Below are positions 21,487 through 31,852 of a stretch of DNA of 64,000 bases, piece by piece (position 1 is the stretch's first letter; each line of letters starts with the position of its first letter). This DNA comes from Schizosaccharomyces osmophilus. Lineage: Eukaryota > Ascomycota > Schizosaccharomycetes > Schizosaccharomycetales > Schizosaccharomycetaceae. The notes beneath the pieces were generated by a model. It was not told where the DNA came from, made no database searches, and saw nothing but the letters and a program-made list of their open reading frames with translations. The stretch lies in contig NC_079240.1 of the NCBI RefSeq assembly GCF_027921745.1, positions 2,039,001 to 2,103,000 on the forward strand, given 5' to 3'. Made by a program: the position numbers and the translations under genes.

Positions 21487-22495
21487 TGCACCCCCTCACA
21501 CCAGCTTGCCGTCTTCCACGAACCAAACACACCCTGTAAACCGCTAATAAAGCAATCGTGTTCGCGTAGTCTTTTAGTTTGGTGTAAAACAAACTTTTTT
21601 GGTTAGACGCTTTGGAAAGAACCTTCTAAATTCTCGCTAGGTTCTTTTTCTTGGAATTTTACCGTTTTTCGAGGAAGTTAACCTGATTCCAAAGTCTTTT
21701 CTTTCCAAAAACCAGGATTCTCCTTTACAACTTACCGCCAACGTTTCTTAGACGCGTGGTTTTTGTAATTTGAGATCTCTGTCTTTTCACCAACTTTATC
21801 TTTGAACCGGTTGGGTTGGTCTTGTATTCTATCTTTCTTTGATTGAGATTCCTTTAGACCCCAAAAAGCCCATCGTTTTAGGGATTTCCTATTTATATCC
21901 CTCTTTGTTTGGTTCGGTTTTTTTCCGTTACATTCTTTTTATTTGTTTGGATTCGAACTTCTCTAAACAAGTTTTTTTTTCTCTTTTACGGGTCTACTAA
22001 TCGCTTAATCCTTTCGGTTTTTGTGCCCAACCCCTTTTTTTTGCACTTGCTTTTTGCAGTCTTACCAAGCTTGCTCCGTTTTCCACTTCGTTGCTTGCCT
22101 CAGTTCTGTGATTGCTTTTGTTTACGTGTAAAAAGTTTCTATCGAAATATCCTTTTCAACTTGCATTCTTTTTTATATACTTTCCTTATTCCCAGATTCC
22201 TTCTTTGCATTCAGGCATTTCCCGTCTATACTTCATTTCTTATTATACCCATAAAATTCGGAACGACAGGACGGTTTCCCATCTTTCTTTTCAGAATATT
22301 AATATAGGGAGTATCTAATCATTTCTACCCAAAAACTACAAGGTAATTTTTTCAGATAATTATTATTTTGTAAACTTGTCTGTCTTTCTCCCGATCTCGA
22401 AATTTCTTTTTTCTTTCTTTCTTTTTAACCAATTCTTGGATTTTCTGTTTTATATCCTTTTTTCGCTTTTGCGTTTTTATTGACCCCTTGCTGTT

Positions 22496-25400
22496 ATGAG
22501 TACTAATCGTGATCATCCACAAGGTTCGTCAGATCCTGCCAATAGTGGATACAGTCACGAATCTCAGGATCTTCATGATAACGCTTACCAGCGCCCTTCC
22601 GCATCCTCCTATGACCGGGAAGGTTATGATAATGGCTCGCTTTTTGAGGAGGACTACGCCGATGGCTATGATTATCCAACGGGTGTAACCGAAAGCTATG
22701 GCGACGATTATACCCCTGTTGATTCTGGTGAGGCTGGTTATCAATACGCTGCTGATAAGTCTAAGGATATCCATCCTTCTGACGAGTACGGCTCTGATTA
22801 TTCGGATTACAATGCTCGTCCTGCCGAAGATAACTTTTACAACTTGCGTGGTGATGGTCGTTACAACGGCCATGATCCTAGCTCCGACTCCCTTGCCAAT
22901 GTCTACAACAGCGTTCCTTATGGTGCTAGCCCTTATGAGTTCAGTAATTCCTCGTTTGTCGGAAACTCTGGCCCTGGTACTCCCCTGGATGCTGATAGTG
23001 CCTCTTTCTATGCTGACAGCTCTAATTTCGCTCCTAGGGAACCCTATCCTGCTTGGACTCCTGAAAACGAACTTCCTTTGACTAAGGAGGAAATTGAGGA
23101 TATCTTCATTGATTTAACCAACAAGCTTGGTTTTCAACGTGACTCCATGCGCAATATGTATGACTTTTTCATGATTCTGTTAGATTCCCGTGCCTCCCGT
23201 ATGACCCCTGATCAGGCGTTATTGACTTTGCATGCAGACTACATTGGTAGTGACCTTGCCAACTATAAAAAATGGTATTTTGCTGCTCAAATGGACCGTG
23301 AAGACGCTCTTGGTCTTTCCAGCCTTGGTGTCTATGGTGGTAAAGTTACTTCTGTCAAGGAAAAAGGTAAGCTTTTTTCAAAAAACAAAAAAGCTCCTAA
23401 AGTAGCCAAACCCCCTAAAAAGTCCCGCTTCAAGAAGAAAAAGAAGCAGGATGAGCCTGCCGAACAGGAGGACGAATATATTGACGTCAATACCGATGAC
23501 TCTTTAGAATCTGCCGAATATCGTTGGCGTTCTCACATGCGTCAAATGACCCAGTTTGAACGTGCACAACAAGTTGCTCTTTGGTTACTTTTGTGGGGTG
23601 AAGCAAATAATGTTCGATTTATGCCGGAGGTTATGGCATTCTTGTTTAAATGTGCTTATGATTATATCGCTTCTCCTGAAGCTCAAAATGTTACGGAGCC
23701 TGTTGAAGAGGGTTACTACCTGGACAACGTCATTTCACCTCTTTATCAATACATGCATGACCAACAATTTGAAATTATTGATGGTAAATATGTTCGTCGT
23801 GAACGCACGCACGATCAAGTCATCGGATATGATGACATTAACCAGTTGTTTTGGCATGCAGAGGGTATTGCACGTCTAATTTTTGAAGATGGTACTCGTT
23901 TAATTGATATTCCTGCTTCCGAGCGTTTCCTTAGACTCTCTCAAGTCCAATGGAATCGTGCATTCTACAAAACTTATTATGAAACTCGTTCTTGGCTTCA
24001 TCTCATTGTTAACTTCAATCGTATCTGGGTTATTCACTTTTGCATGTTCTGGTTCTTTATTGCTTACAATTCTCCTACTCTATACACCAAAAAGTACCAC
24101 AGAAAGGATGGACCACAACCAACTGGCGGATCCACATGGGCTGCCGTAGCATCTTCTTCCATCCTTGCTTGTATCATTATGTTGGTTGCGTCGTTTTGTG
24201 AATACTTATATGTGCCTCGCCGATTTCCGGGATCCAAACCCATTTGGAAGAGGATTATGCTAATCCTTTTGGTTTGCGGTATCAATCTTATCCCTGTTGG
24301 TTATATTTTGGTATTTTCTACTCCGGAGAAACAAACAACTGGAAGAAGAAAAGCTGTTGGTGTAATAGCATTTTTGATGTCTATTGCGACCTACCTTTAT
24401 TTCGCTCTTATTCCACTTCAATCTGCTTTTGGAAAATGGGCCGTAAAGCCAAATCGAAAGTATTTGGCCAACAAATACTTTACTGCTAACTTTGCTCCTT
24501 TGAAGTTTGACAATCAGGCCGTTTCAATTCTTATCTGGGTTTGTATTTTTACTTGTAAATTTGTCGAGTCTTATTTCTTCTTGACATTGTCTATCAGGGA
24601 TCCAATTATTGTTCTTAGTACAATGCGCCCTTACCTATGCTCAATTTATTGGGTAGGTAGTAAACTATGCTTTGTACAACCTAGAATTTTGCTTGGTATT
24701 ATGTACTTTACTGATTTAATTTTGTTTTTCTTGGATTCTTATCTTTGGTATGTTATTTTCAACACTATTTTCTCTGTTTTAAGATCATTTATCCTTGGTA
24801 TTTCGATTTTGACTCCCTGGAGAAACATCTATAGCCGGTTACCACAGAGAATCTACAGCAAAATTCTTGCTACCAACGATATGGAAATCAAATATAAGCC
24901 GAAGATTTTAATTTCACAAATCTGGAATGCGGTCGTTATTTCTATGTATCGTGAGCACTTACTCTCCATTGATCATGTTCAACGTTTGCTTTATCATCAG
25001 GTTCCAGCTGAAGAAGGACGCCGTACCTTACGTACACCGAATTTTTTCATTTCTCAGGACGACCATACCGTTCATACTGACTTCTTCCCTGCTAATTCTG
25101 AAGCAGAGCGTCGCCTTTCATTCTTTGCTCAATCAATGGCCACTCCTGTCCCTGAACCTGTTCCTGTAGATAACATGCCTACCTTCAGTGTCTTTATTCC
25201 TCACTACGCAGAAAAGATTTTACTTTCTTTGCGTGAAATTATCAGAGAGGAGGATCAGCTTTCACGTGTTACATTACTTGAGTATCTTAAACAATTGCAT
25301 CCTGTTGAGTGGGATTGTTTTGTAAAGGATACCAAGATCCTTGTTGAAGAAAATGCTCCCTATGAAGATGACTCCATGTCAGAGAAGGAAAGTGTTATCC

Positions 25401-28357
25401 GCAGTAAAATTGATGACCTCCCTTTCTACTGCATTGGTTTTAAGTCTGCTGTACCCGAATACACTCTTCGTACTCGTATCTGGGCATCTTTACGAAGCCA
25501 AACATTATATCGTACTATCAGCGGTTTTATGAATTACAGCCGTGCTATTAAGCTATTGTATCGTGTTGAAAATCCCGAAATTGTACAAATGTTTGGTGGT
25601 AACACTGATCGCTTGGAACATGAGTTGGATCGTATGGCTCGTCGTAAATTTAAGATTGTTGTCTCTATGCAACGTTATGCTAAGTTCAGCAAAGAGGAGT
25701 ATGAAAATGCAGAGTTCTTACTCCGTGCTTACCCTGATCTTCAAATTGCCTATCTTGATGAGGATCCACCTCTTGAGGAGGGTGGAGAACCCCAATTGTT
25801 CGCTGCTCTTATCGATGGTCACTCAGAAATAATGGACAATGAACGTCGCCGTCCAAAGTATCGTATTCGATTATCTGGCAATCCCATCCTAGGTGATGGT
25901 AAATCTGATAACCAAAATATGGCATTACCATTCTATCGTGGTGAATATCTTCAGTTGATTGATGCAAACCAGGATAACTATTTAGAGGAATGTTTGAAGA
26001 TTCGTAATGTTCTTTCCGAGTTTGAGGAGATGGAAACGGATAATGTTAATCCCTATTCTGAGACTGCGAAAGAAAGGAACCACAATCCTGTCGCCATTCT
26101 TGGTGCTCGTGAGTACATTTTCTCTGAAAATATTGGTATTCTTGGTGACGTCGCAGCTGGTAAAGAACAAACATTTGGTACTCTTTTCTCTCGTACACTT
26201 GCACAAATTGGTGGTAAATTGCACTATGGACATCCAGATTTCTTGAACGGTATTTTTATGACTACTCGTGGTGGTGTTTCTAAAGCCCAGAAGGGTCTGC
26301 ATGTTAACGAAGATATTTACGCCGGTATGACTGCTTTACTTCGTGGTGGCCGCATCAAGCATTGTGAGTACTTCCAATGTGGTAAGGGTCGTGATTTAGG
26401 TTTTGGATCAATTCTTAATTTCAATACGAAGGTTGGTACTGGTATGGGTGAGCAAATGCTTTCCCGTGAATATTATTATCTTGGCACACAACTTCCTTTA
26501 GACAGATTCCTTTCGTTTTATTTCGCACACCCTGGTTTCCACCTGAACAATATGTTTATTATGCTTTCTGTTCAGCTTTTCATGGTTGTCCTCCTTAATT
26601 TGGGTGCATTCTACCATGTGGTTACTGTTTGCTACTATGACAAGTCCCAGAAATTGAGTTATGACACTACGTTTGTTCCTCAAGGTTGTTATCAGCTTGC
26701 TCCAGTTTTGTCTTGGTTGAAGCGGTGCGTCATTTCTATCTTCATCGTCTTTTGGATTTCTTTCATTCCTTTGACAGTACATGAATTGATAGAACGTGGT
26801 GCCTGGAGGGCTTTAAAGAGATTTACCAAGCATATCTGCTCGTTTTCTCCCTTGTTTGAAGTATTCACTTGCCAAGTCAATTGCCAAGCTGTTGTCGCTG
26901 ATCTCTCTTTTGGTGGTGCTCGCTATATTGGTACTGGTCGTGGATTTGCTACTGTCCGCTTACCATTTTCTGTGTTGTATTCTCGATTTGCTCAGCCCTC
27001 AATTTATGCTGGTGCTCGATTTTTAATGATGTTGCTTTTTGGTACACTGACTGTTTGGGTAGCCCATTTGGTCTACTGGTGGGTATCCATTATGTCTCTT
27101 TGTGTCGCCCCCTTCTTGTTCAATCCTCATCAATTTGATTGGAATGATTTCTTTGTGGACTACAGAGAATTTATTCGTTGGTTGTCCAGAGGTAATTCCC
27201 GTACCCACGCTAATTCTTGGATTGGCTATTGCCGGCTGACTCGTACCAGAGTTACTGGTTACAAGCGCAAGGTATTAGGACAACCTAGTGATAAGATTTC
27301 CATGGATACTCCACGTGCAAAGATGAGCAGTGTGCTTTTTAGTGAAATTTTGGTTCCTGCATTGTTAGCAGCTGGTGCCGTTGTTCCCTACTTCTTTATG
27401 AACTCGATGCCCGGTAATCCCTCTTATGCTAATTGGCAAGATCATGATAAAATGTATTACACAACCGACCCGAAGACGGGTACTAACCCTATTTTACGAC
27501 TTGCAGTTGTTACTCTCGTTCCGATTGCCATTAGTTTCGGTATGGTCGGATTTTTCGGAGGCATGGCCTGCTGTATGGGTCCCTTGTTTGGATTGTGCTG
27601 CAAGAAGTTCCCCGCCGTCCTAGCTGCTATTGCTCATGCTATCCAGGTTATTATTTTCATTGTCGTTTTCGAGGTTTGCTGGTTCTTAGATGGCTGGTCG
27701 TTACCAAAGACTGTACTAGCATTTTGTGCCGTTACTGCGGTTCACAGATTTATCTTTAAGCTTCTGACTCTTCTAACCTTGACTCGTGAAGTAAAAGAAG
27801 ACAGTTCTAATATTTCATGGTGGTCAGGAAAATGGTGGGGTAAAGGATTCGGCTATCATGCATTAACTTTACCTGCACGTGAATTTATGTGTAAATCAAT
27901 TGAGCTCAATTTGTTTGCAACTGACTTTTTCTTGGGTCATTTGCTGCTTTACTTCATGCTTCCTGTAATTTGCATCCCATATGTTGACCGCTGGCACTCG
28001 GTTTTGTTGTTTTGGTTGAGACCTAGTCGCCAAATCCGCCCACCTATCTTTTCGACGAAGCAGAGCAGACTCCGCAAACGTATTGTGCGTCGTTATTCCG
28101 CTCTGTATTTCTCTATCTTGATTCTTCTTGTGATTCTGATTGTCGTACCTTTGGTTGCCGGTAAAGAAATCTGGCAAGGACTTGGAGGTGTCGACCCGAT
28201 CTCTAAGATCAGCCCCTTGTATCCTAATGGAACAATAAAAAACCTTACTGGATTGAGTATCGGCGGTGGCCTGAGACAACCTAGAGATGTCAACTGGACT
28301 GTTAACTACACTCAAAACTATGCGGGAATGAATTTCGTCTTTAATACTTCGTATTAA
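22496..28357 (+). CDS. bgs4: 1,3-beta-D-glucan synthase catalytic subunit Bgs4
   Basis: Single uninterrupted exon of 1953 residues. The N terminus (1 to about 190) is hydrophilic, rich in Asp/Ser/Tyr/Gly. Then comes the FKS1 domain with [20 protein letters not shown] (about residues 360-379). The first membrane cluster starts near 500, followed by a large cytosolic catalytic region with [46 protein letters not shown] and [14 protein letters not shown] second cluster of membrane spans carries the C-terminal half. Known role: plasma-membrane GT48 enzyme making 1,3-beta-glucan from UDP-glucose under Rho1 control. Bgs4 makes the main cell-wall and septum glucan and is the echinocandin target. Bgs4 rather than Bgs1-3 is chosen from the neighbours sal3 and mog1, which flank bgs4 in S. 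pombe. The long ATG-free leader is notable. Confidence 0.94.
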   Translation: MSTNRDHPQGSSDPANSGYSHESQDLHDNAYQRPSASSYDREGYDNGSLFEEDYADGYDYPTGVTESYGDDYTPVDSGEAGYQYAADKSKDIHPSDEYGSDYSDYNARPAEDNFYNLRGDGRYNGHDPSSDSLANVYNSVPYGASPYEFSNSSFVGNSGPGTPLDADSASFYADSSNFAPREPYPAWTPENELPLTKEEIEDIFIDLTNKLGFQRDSMRNMYDFFMILLDSRASRMTPDQALLTLHADYIGSDLANYKKWYFAAQMDREDALGLSSLGVYGGKVTSVKEKGKLFSKNKKAPKVAKPPKKSRFKKKKKQDEPAEQEDEYIDVNTDDSLESAEYRWRSHMRQMTQFERAQQVALWLLLWGEANNVRFMPEVMAFLFKCAYDYIASPEAQNVTEPVEEGYYLDNVISPLYQYMHDQQFEIIDGKYVRRERTHDQVIGYDDINQLFWHAEGIARLIFEDGTRLIDIPASERFLRLSQVQWNRAFYKTYYETRSWLHLIVNFNRIWVIHFCMFWFFIAYNSPTLYTKKYHRKDGPQPTGGSTWAAVASSSILACIIMLVASFCEYLYVPRRFPGSKPIWKRIMLILLVCGINLIPVGYILVFSTPEKQTTGRRKAVGVIAFLMSIATYLYFALIPLQSAFGKWAVKPNRKYLANKYFTANFAPLKFDNQAVSILIWVCIFTCKFVESYFFLTLSIRDPIIVLSTMRPYLCSIYWVGSKLCFVQPRILLGIMYFTDLILFFLDSYLWYVIFNTIFSVLRSFILGISILTPWRNIYSRLPQRIYSKILATNDMEIKYKPKILISQIWNAVVISMYREHLLSIDHVQRLLYHQVPAEEGRRTLRTPNFFISQDDHTVHTDFFPANSEAERRLSFFAQSMATPVPEPVPVDNMPTFSVFIPHYAEKILLSLREIIREEDQLSRVTLLEYLKQLHPVEWDCFVKDTKILVEENAPYEDDSMSEKESVIRSKIDDLPFYCIGFKSAVPEYTLRTRIWASLRSQTLYRTISGFMNYSRAIKLLYRVENPEIVQMFGGNTDRLEHELDRMARRKFKIVVSMQRYAKFSKEEYENAEFLLRAYPDLQIAYLDEDPPLEEGGEPQLFAALIDGHSEIMDNERRRPKYRIRLSGNPILGDGKSDNQNMALPFYRGEYLQLIDANQDNYLEECLKIRNVLSEFEEMETDNVNPYSETAKERNHNPVAILGAREYIFSENIGILGDVAAGKEQTFGTLFSRTLAQIGGKLHYGHPDFLNGIFMTTRGGVSKAQKGLHVNEDIYAGMTALLRGGRIKHCEYFQCGKGRDLGFGSILNFNTKVGTGMGEQMLSREYYYLGTQLPLDRFLSFYFAHPGFHLNNMFIMLSVQLFMVVLLNLGAFYHVVTVCYYDKSQKLSYDTTFVPQGCYQLAPVLSWLKRCVISIFIVFWISFIPLTVHELIERGAWRALKRFTKHICSFSPLFEVFTCQVNCQAVVADLSFGGARYIGTGRGFATVRLPFSVLYSRFAQPSIYAGARFLMMLLFGTLTVWVAHLVYWWVSIMSLCVAPFLFNPHQFDWNDFFVDYREFIRWLSRGNSRTHANSWIGYCRLTRTRVTGYKRKVLGQPSDKISMDTPRAKMSSVLFSEILVPALLAAGAVVPYFFMNSMPGNPSYANWQDHDKMYYTTDPKTGTNPILRLAVVTLVPIAISFGMVGFFGGMACCMGPLFGLCCKKFPAVLAAIAHAIQVIIFIVVFEVCWFLDGWSLPKTVLAFCAVTAVHRFIFKLLTLLTLTREVKEDSSNISWWSGKWWGKGFGYHALTLPAREFMCKSIELNLFATDFFLGHLLLYFMLPVICIPYVDRWHSVLLFWLRPSRQIRPPIFSTKQSRLRKRIVRRYSALYFSILILLVILIVVPLVAGKEIWQGLGGVDPISKISPLYPNGTIKNLTGLSIGGGLRQPRDVNWTVNYTQNYAGMNFVFNTSY

Positions 28358-29633
28358 GGCTGATTACTATTTTTTCGTGTTAAAAGAAGTACTTTTCCTG
28401 TTTTATGCTAAATGCATAAAGTTGATGAATCATTGTTAAGAGCGATGTTTTCAGATATAAATATGGTTTTCGTATTCCGTTTCGGAATTCCTTATATATA
28501 TATATATATAGAGTATATATATTTTACTGGCATATGTTATTTACTATTTTATTGCATATGATGCAGGACTTTTCCTTTTGTTAATTATCATGCTAAGGAC
28601 AAGAGGATGGGTTGCTAATTTTTAAAAAGTTGTTCATCGTTTCTTTTTTCATTTTATTTTCTTTTTCATTCTCGTTTTTTATTTCTACAGCTTTGAAACA
28701 GATGAACCTTTTTTTTTTGTGCGGTCGCATGTCTTCGATTTAGGTAGACCTGATCTTTTACGCATCTAAAGTTTTATATACATTCTATTCCCTCCATGTT
28801 TTTTTTCTTTATCTATAGAATTAAATAAAATATCTAGTGATTTGCTTATATTCAACTTCCAGTAGTTTTCTTTTGCAGTCATCGTCTACGAATGCCTAGA
28901 AGAAACCTGCCTTTGAAAAGAGGCTCATTATTTATTGCACAAAATGGTAAAGAGCGACTTCACATTAAAAGCATGGAAGGAGGACTCGCTCTAATATGTT
29001 TTTGGTTTGTAGTTTCATGATATGTAGCCTACGCCATTTTCGTTGTTCTTCTAAACTGTTTCAGTTTTTCACGAAAGATGAAAGAATAAGCTGTAATTTA
29101 TTATCAACGACTGCGAGCATAAATTGTTGACATCTTTGGTATATTCCATGATATGAGACCAGAGGAAGGGGTCCCTAAGTATTCATGGAACAAAAAAAAA
29201 AAGTAAAGTAAATGAAGAAAATTCCTACTTAATTAGCAATCCCAAAAGCCCAACTTACAACCCAAGGAACCCGGATATTCTGTTAACCATTTTCCAAAAA
29301 AAGTATATCGAGATTTTTGAAATTATAAGCCAAATAGATTCTTAAATTCTTTTATTTCTTTTCCTCTTAAAAATCAATTAAAGAAAACCGCAACGCTCGT
29401 ACTTTGTACATCACCCTCTACTTGACTATTCTTATAAGTCGACTGAATAAAGACATAATAACCCAGTGAAATAAGCATATGATATGCTCTAATAGAGATA
29501 TCACTAAAAGAAGTTTCAGTATCGCAACACCAAGGAAATCTTCATCTTCAGATGACTTTCGTAAACAAAAGCGATTCAGTGCAAAAGAAGGAACGTTTTG
29601 TATCTACTACAGTTTTTCTAAAAGTGTTTAAAA
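28358..29633. other. intergenic bgs4 / mog1 gap
   Basis: About 1.3 kb. It contains an (AT)n run at 28493-28521, several T runs, and no ORF of note. A UGAUGA-like box near 28424 has no convincing box D partner. I see no RNA gene. Confidence 0.5.
28493..28521. repeat. (AT)n microsatellite
   Basis: Alternating TA run broken once by GAG, in the bgs4 3' flank. Confidence 0.85.
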
Positions 29634-30212
29634 ATGGTTCAATTATTTGACGGAGCTTTCTGTGCTGAACTACCAGAAAACTTTCTGAATGCTAGCGCTT
29701 TAAGGCAAATCCCTGACAATCAAGAAGTTTTTCTTCAAGATTCAAAAGAAAACTTAACTCTGATTTTGGAATTACTGGAAGCGGTAGAAAAACCTCAAGA
29801 TGCAACAGTCGCCAAGTTTCATTTCGATAGCATTGCTTTCGACAATGACGCTAGTGATTCTGTTATTTGGACAGACGTAAATCTAAGTCAAAAAGACATT
29901 CCTAAATTCCATAGCGAGCAGGCAAATGGGACACGCGCGTTTGGATGTCAAAAAATACTAGAAAAGGGAAAAAAGATAACAGACGCCGCTTCAAATGTGG
30001 CTGTACTTGTGCATGTAATCACATTGCAGGATTTTGAAACAGACATTGTATGCTCTGTAAACATCCCTTTGTCCCAAACATTGCCTTTTCCCAAAACGTT
30101 AGCAGAGGTGTCTCCTGCTGACGAGGCCGCTTTGCAAACGGCGGACAGAATCTTAAGTCAATTTACACGTTCTTTGGTTCTAGTTGACAAGAGCCTCTTT
30201 TCTGCAAATTAA
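29634..30212 (+). CDS. mog1: Ran-binding nuclear transport factor Mog1
   Basis: Single exon, 192 residues. The start MVQLFDGAFCAELPENFLNA and the following ASALRQIPDNQEVFLQD block match the Mog1 family (x-L-F-G-G-A at the N terminus, then R.IPDNQEVF). The C terminus has DIVCSVNIPL and a final helix. Known role: Mog1 binds RanGTP/Gsp1, helps release nucleotide and is needed for nuclear protein import. S. pombe Mog1 adjoins bgs4 in the same orientation, as here. It lies in a functional theme with the importin gene sal3 about 10 kb upstream. Confidence 0.93.
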   Translation: MVQLFDGAFCAELPENFLNASALRQIPDNQEVFLQDSKENLTLILELLEAVEKPQDATVAKFHFDSIAFDNDASDSVIWTDVNLSQKDIPKFHSEQANGTRAFGCQKILEKGKKITDAASNVAVLVHVITLQDFETDIVCSVNIPLSQTLPFPKTLAEVSPADEAALQTADRILSQFTRSLVLVDKSLFSAN

Positions 30213-30274
30213 TTCAAACCAAAGCACTGAAGAGTTGTCTATACCGGATTTGAACAATCGAAACTGCAATCATC

Positions 30275-30291
30275 TTTTTTTTTTTTTTTTT
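30275..30291. repeat. poly-T tract (17 nt)
   Basis: Thymine run shortly after mog1 stop; likely 3' end context of mog1 and, on the other strand, of rbd2. Confidence 0.85.
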
Positions 30292-30487
30292 CTTTCCTTT
30301 GAAAATTTCAACCAAGAGAGAAATTAATATTTATTAAGGAAATGGAAAACAGGTATTTGGAATAAAATTCGTTGGACTCAATTGTAAAATAGAATATGAT
30401 TGGGATAACTAGTTTGATCTGAAAACTCTTTTAATACTACTGTTCCTCTTCAACCAAATTTCGTTTATGGTTTTACGCCTATATGCC

Positions 30488-31322
30488 TCAAATTCCCAAT
30501 CGGGTTCCCTTTCCAGGAAAGTTGGGATTACCAGTGCTTGGCTCTGCAATAGGCAGCGATGCATATGCCAGTTCGTCGTAGGATCGGTAACTTTTGAAGC
30601 GGTTCCCTAATGAATCAAATTTTTCTGCCCATCTATTTAAAGGTATGTGCTCAAGAATGTAAGGCGTTGCATAGCCAGCAGCAGCTCCGGAGGCATGGCC
30701 GATGAAACTGGCGTAAGGTACAAAAATGGTAGTAATAAACAAGTAAATTAGAGGAATATACTTTCCTGGAATGTAGTTTTGAATCCTTAATGAATAATTA
30801 GAACTAACGTTTAATAGAGGAATATACTTACGGCTCTTGAGGATTCTGGAGACAAGTCGCAGATATAAATGCAAAGGCCCATCCGCTGAATCCAGCAATA
30901 GAAACTGACTCCTTTGCGAAAATAAAGCGATAAGAGATAAGATGCACGAAGGCAGGGAATAGGGTATACGGCACCAATGTTATGAACATACATGCAAAAG
31001 TGCCATGCTCCTTTTCAAACTTGGCCATTAATGGGAGTAAAGATACGAAATTAAATATTATATGTAAAAGAGAGACATGTAAAAATACATATGTGTAAAC
31101 CTCGAAGACTGAAGAGAAGCATCAGTAATTCGTTTCTTTTAAGTGACTAACTTTACCTAGGCATTTTTGAAACACATTACTCCATGATAATGCCAAATAA
31201 CCCGTTGGAAAACCCGTGAAGGACATCAGCTGAATGAACAACGCTGTCCATGCTACGGTCTTAGTCCATAACGGTAGACTCTGAAAGAAATCCCGACAGC
31301 GCTCCAATACTTTCGAAATCAT
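30488..31322 (-). CDS. rbd2: rhomboid protease Rbd2
   Basis: Exons on minus: 31322-31157, 31108-30832, 30785-30488; 246 residues. Several membrane segments are visible. The catalytic Ser130 lies in [11 protein letters not shown], and the catalytic His178 in [12 protein letters not shown], so the dyad is intact. The extreme C terminus reads [10 protein letters not shown], a clean Cdc48-binding SHP box (F-x-G-x-G-x-x-L). Known role in S. pombe and Aspergillus: Golgi rhomboid that, with Cdc48 bound through this box, cuts the SREBP precursors for the hypoxia response. Joining exon 1 to 2 gives [22 protein letters not shown], the conserved rhomboid block. Neighbour Vps18 is the same as next to S. 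pombe SPCC790.03. Confidence 0.92.
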
Positions 31323-31852
31323 TTCCTATTTCTCAATCCTTTTTCTTTATTTTAGTCTAAAGAATATTTATAGACATCCGCAACAGGAATTCGTATCATG
31401 TGTAAGCAAAGTCGTTATAACAGCAGTAGGCTATTTTCAGCTTGAGTATGATGTCTAAACCCGCTCTTTAGTAAATTTTGCTTCTAATTAAATTAATGAA
31501 ATGTAAATATATATCAGTATGATTTAACTTTCAGGAGATAAAAGTTTACTTTTCATGCTTCATACTTGGCTTTATATAGTACAGTTTTGATTTTTCTATT
31601 GAAATTTCAGTAGACAAACGGTATTGTAGTAGACTAAATATGTTCATAGTGAATAATTCACAAAGACAAGTCTAGTAGAAAGTAACGCATGACTATTTAT
31701 TATTATATAACTCATTAAAAGAACGTAGGGAATACGATTTCTTCTATGGTTCCAATTAATTATTGAAAAAACCAGAGAATAATTTAAATAAACAAAAAAT
31801 GATTTCAAATATTAACAACGTCAATGACCCTTAATGTACAGAGAATGCTAAA
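31323..31852. other. intergenic rbd2 upstream / pep3 3' flank
   Basis: AT-rich 530 nt between two minus-strand genes. No ORF or RNA feature recognised. Confidence 0.5.

Larger units (their letters stand above)
19704..22495. other. large divergent intergenic region sal3 / bgs4
   Basis: 2.8 kb without a conventional gene. Parts: (AAT)7 at 20267-20287; forkhead and Ace2-like motifs around 20463-20476 and 20691; a GC-rich, strongly self-complementary block at 20450-20640; a 34-codon ORF at 20879-20983; a 24-bp inverted repeat at 20962-21067; MCB (ACGCGT) sites at 20866, 20888 and 21752; a TATAAA at 21481; and a T-rich, ATG-free stretch from 21489 to the bgs4 start. Confidence 0.7.

Noticed and set aside
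21909-22318. T-rich ORFs of 132 and 68 codons before bgs4
   Set aside because: They have no ATG at all and are Phe/Leu/Ser low complexity, a by-product of the pyrimidine-rich leader.
28415-28470. box C-like UGAUGA in the bgs4 3' flank as a C/D snoRNA
   Set aside because: No box D at the right distance and no terminal stem.
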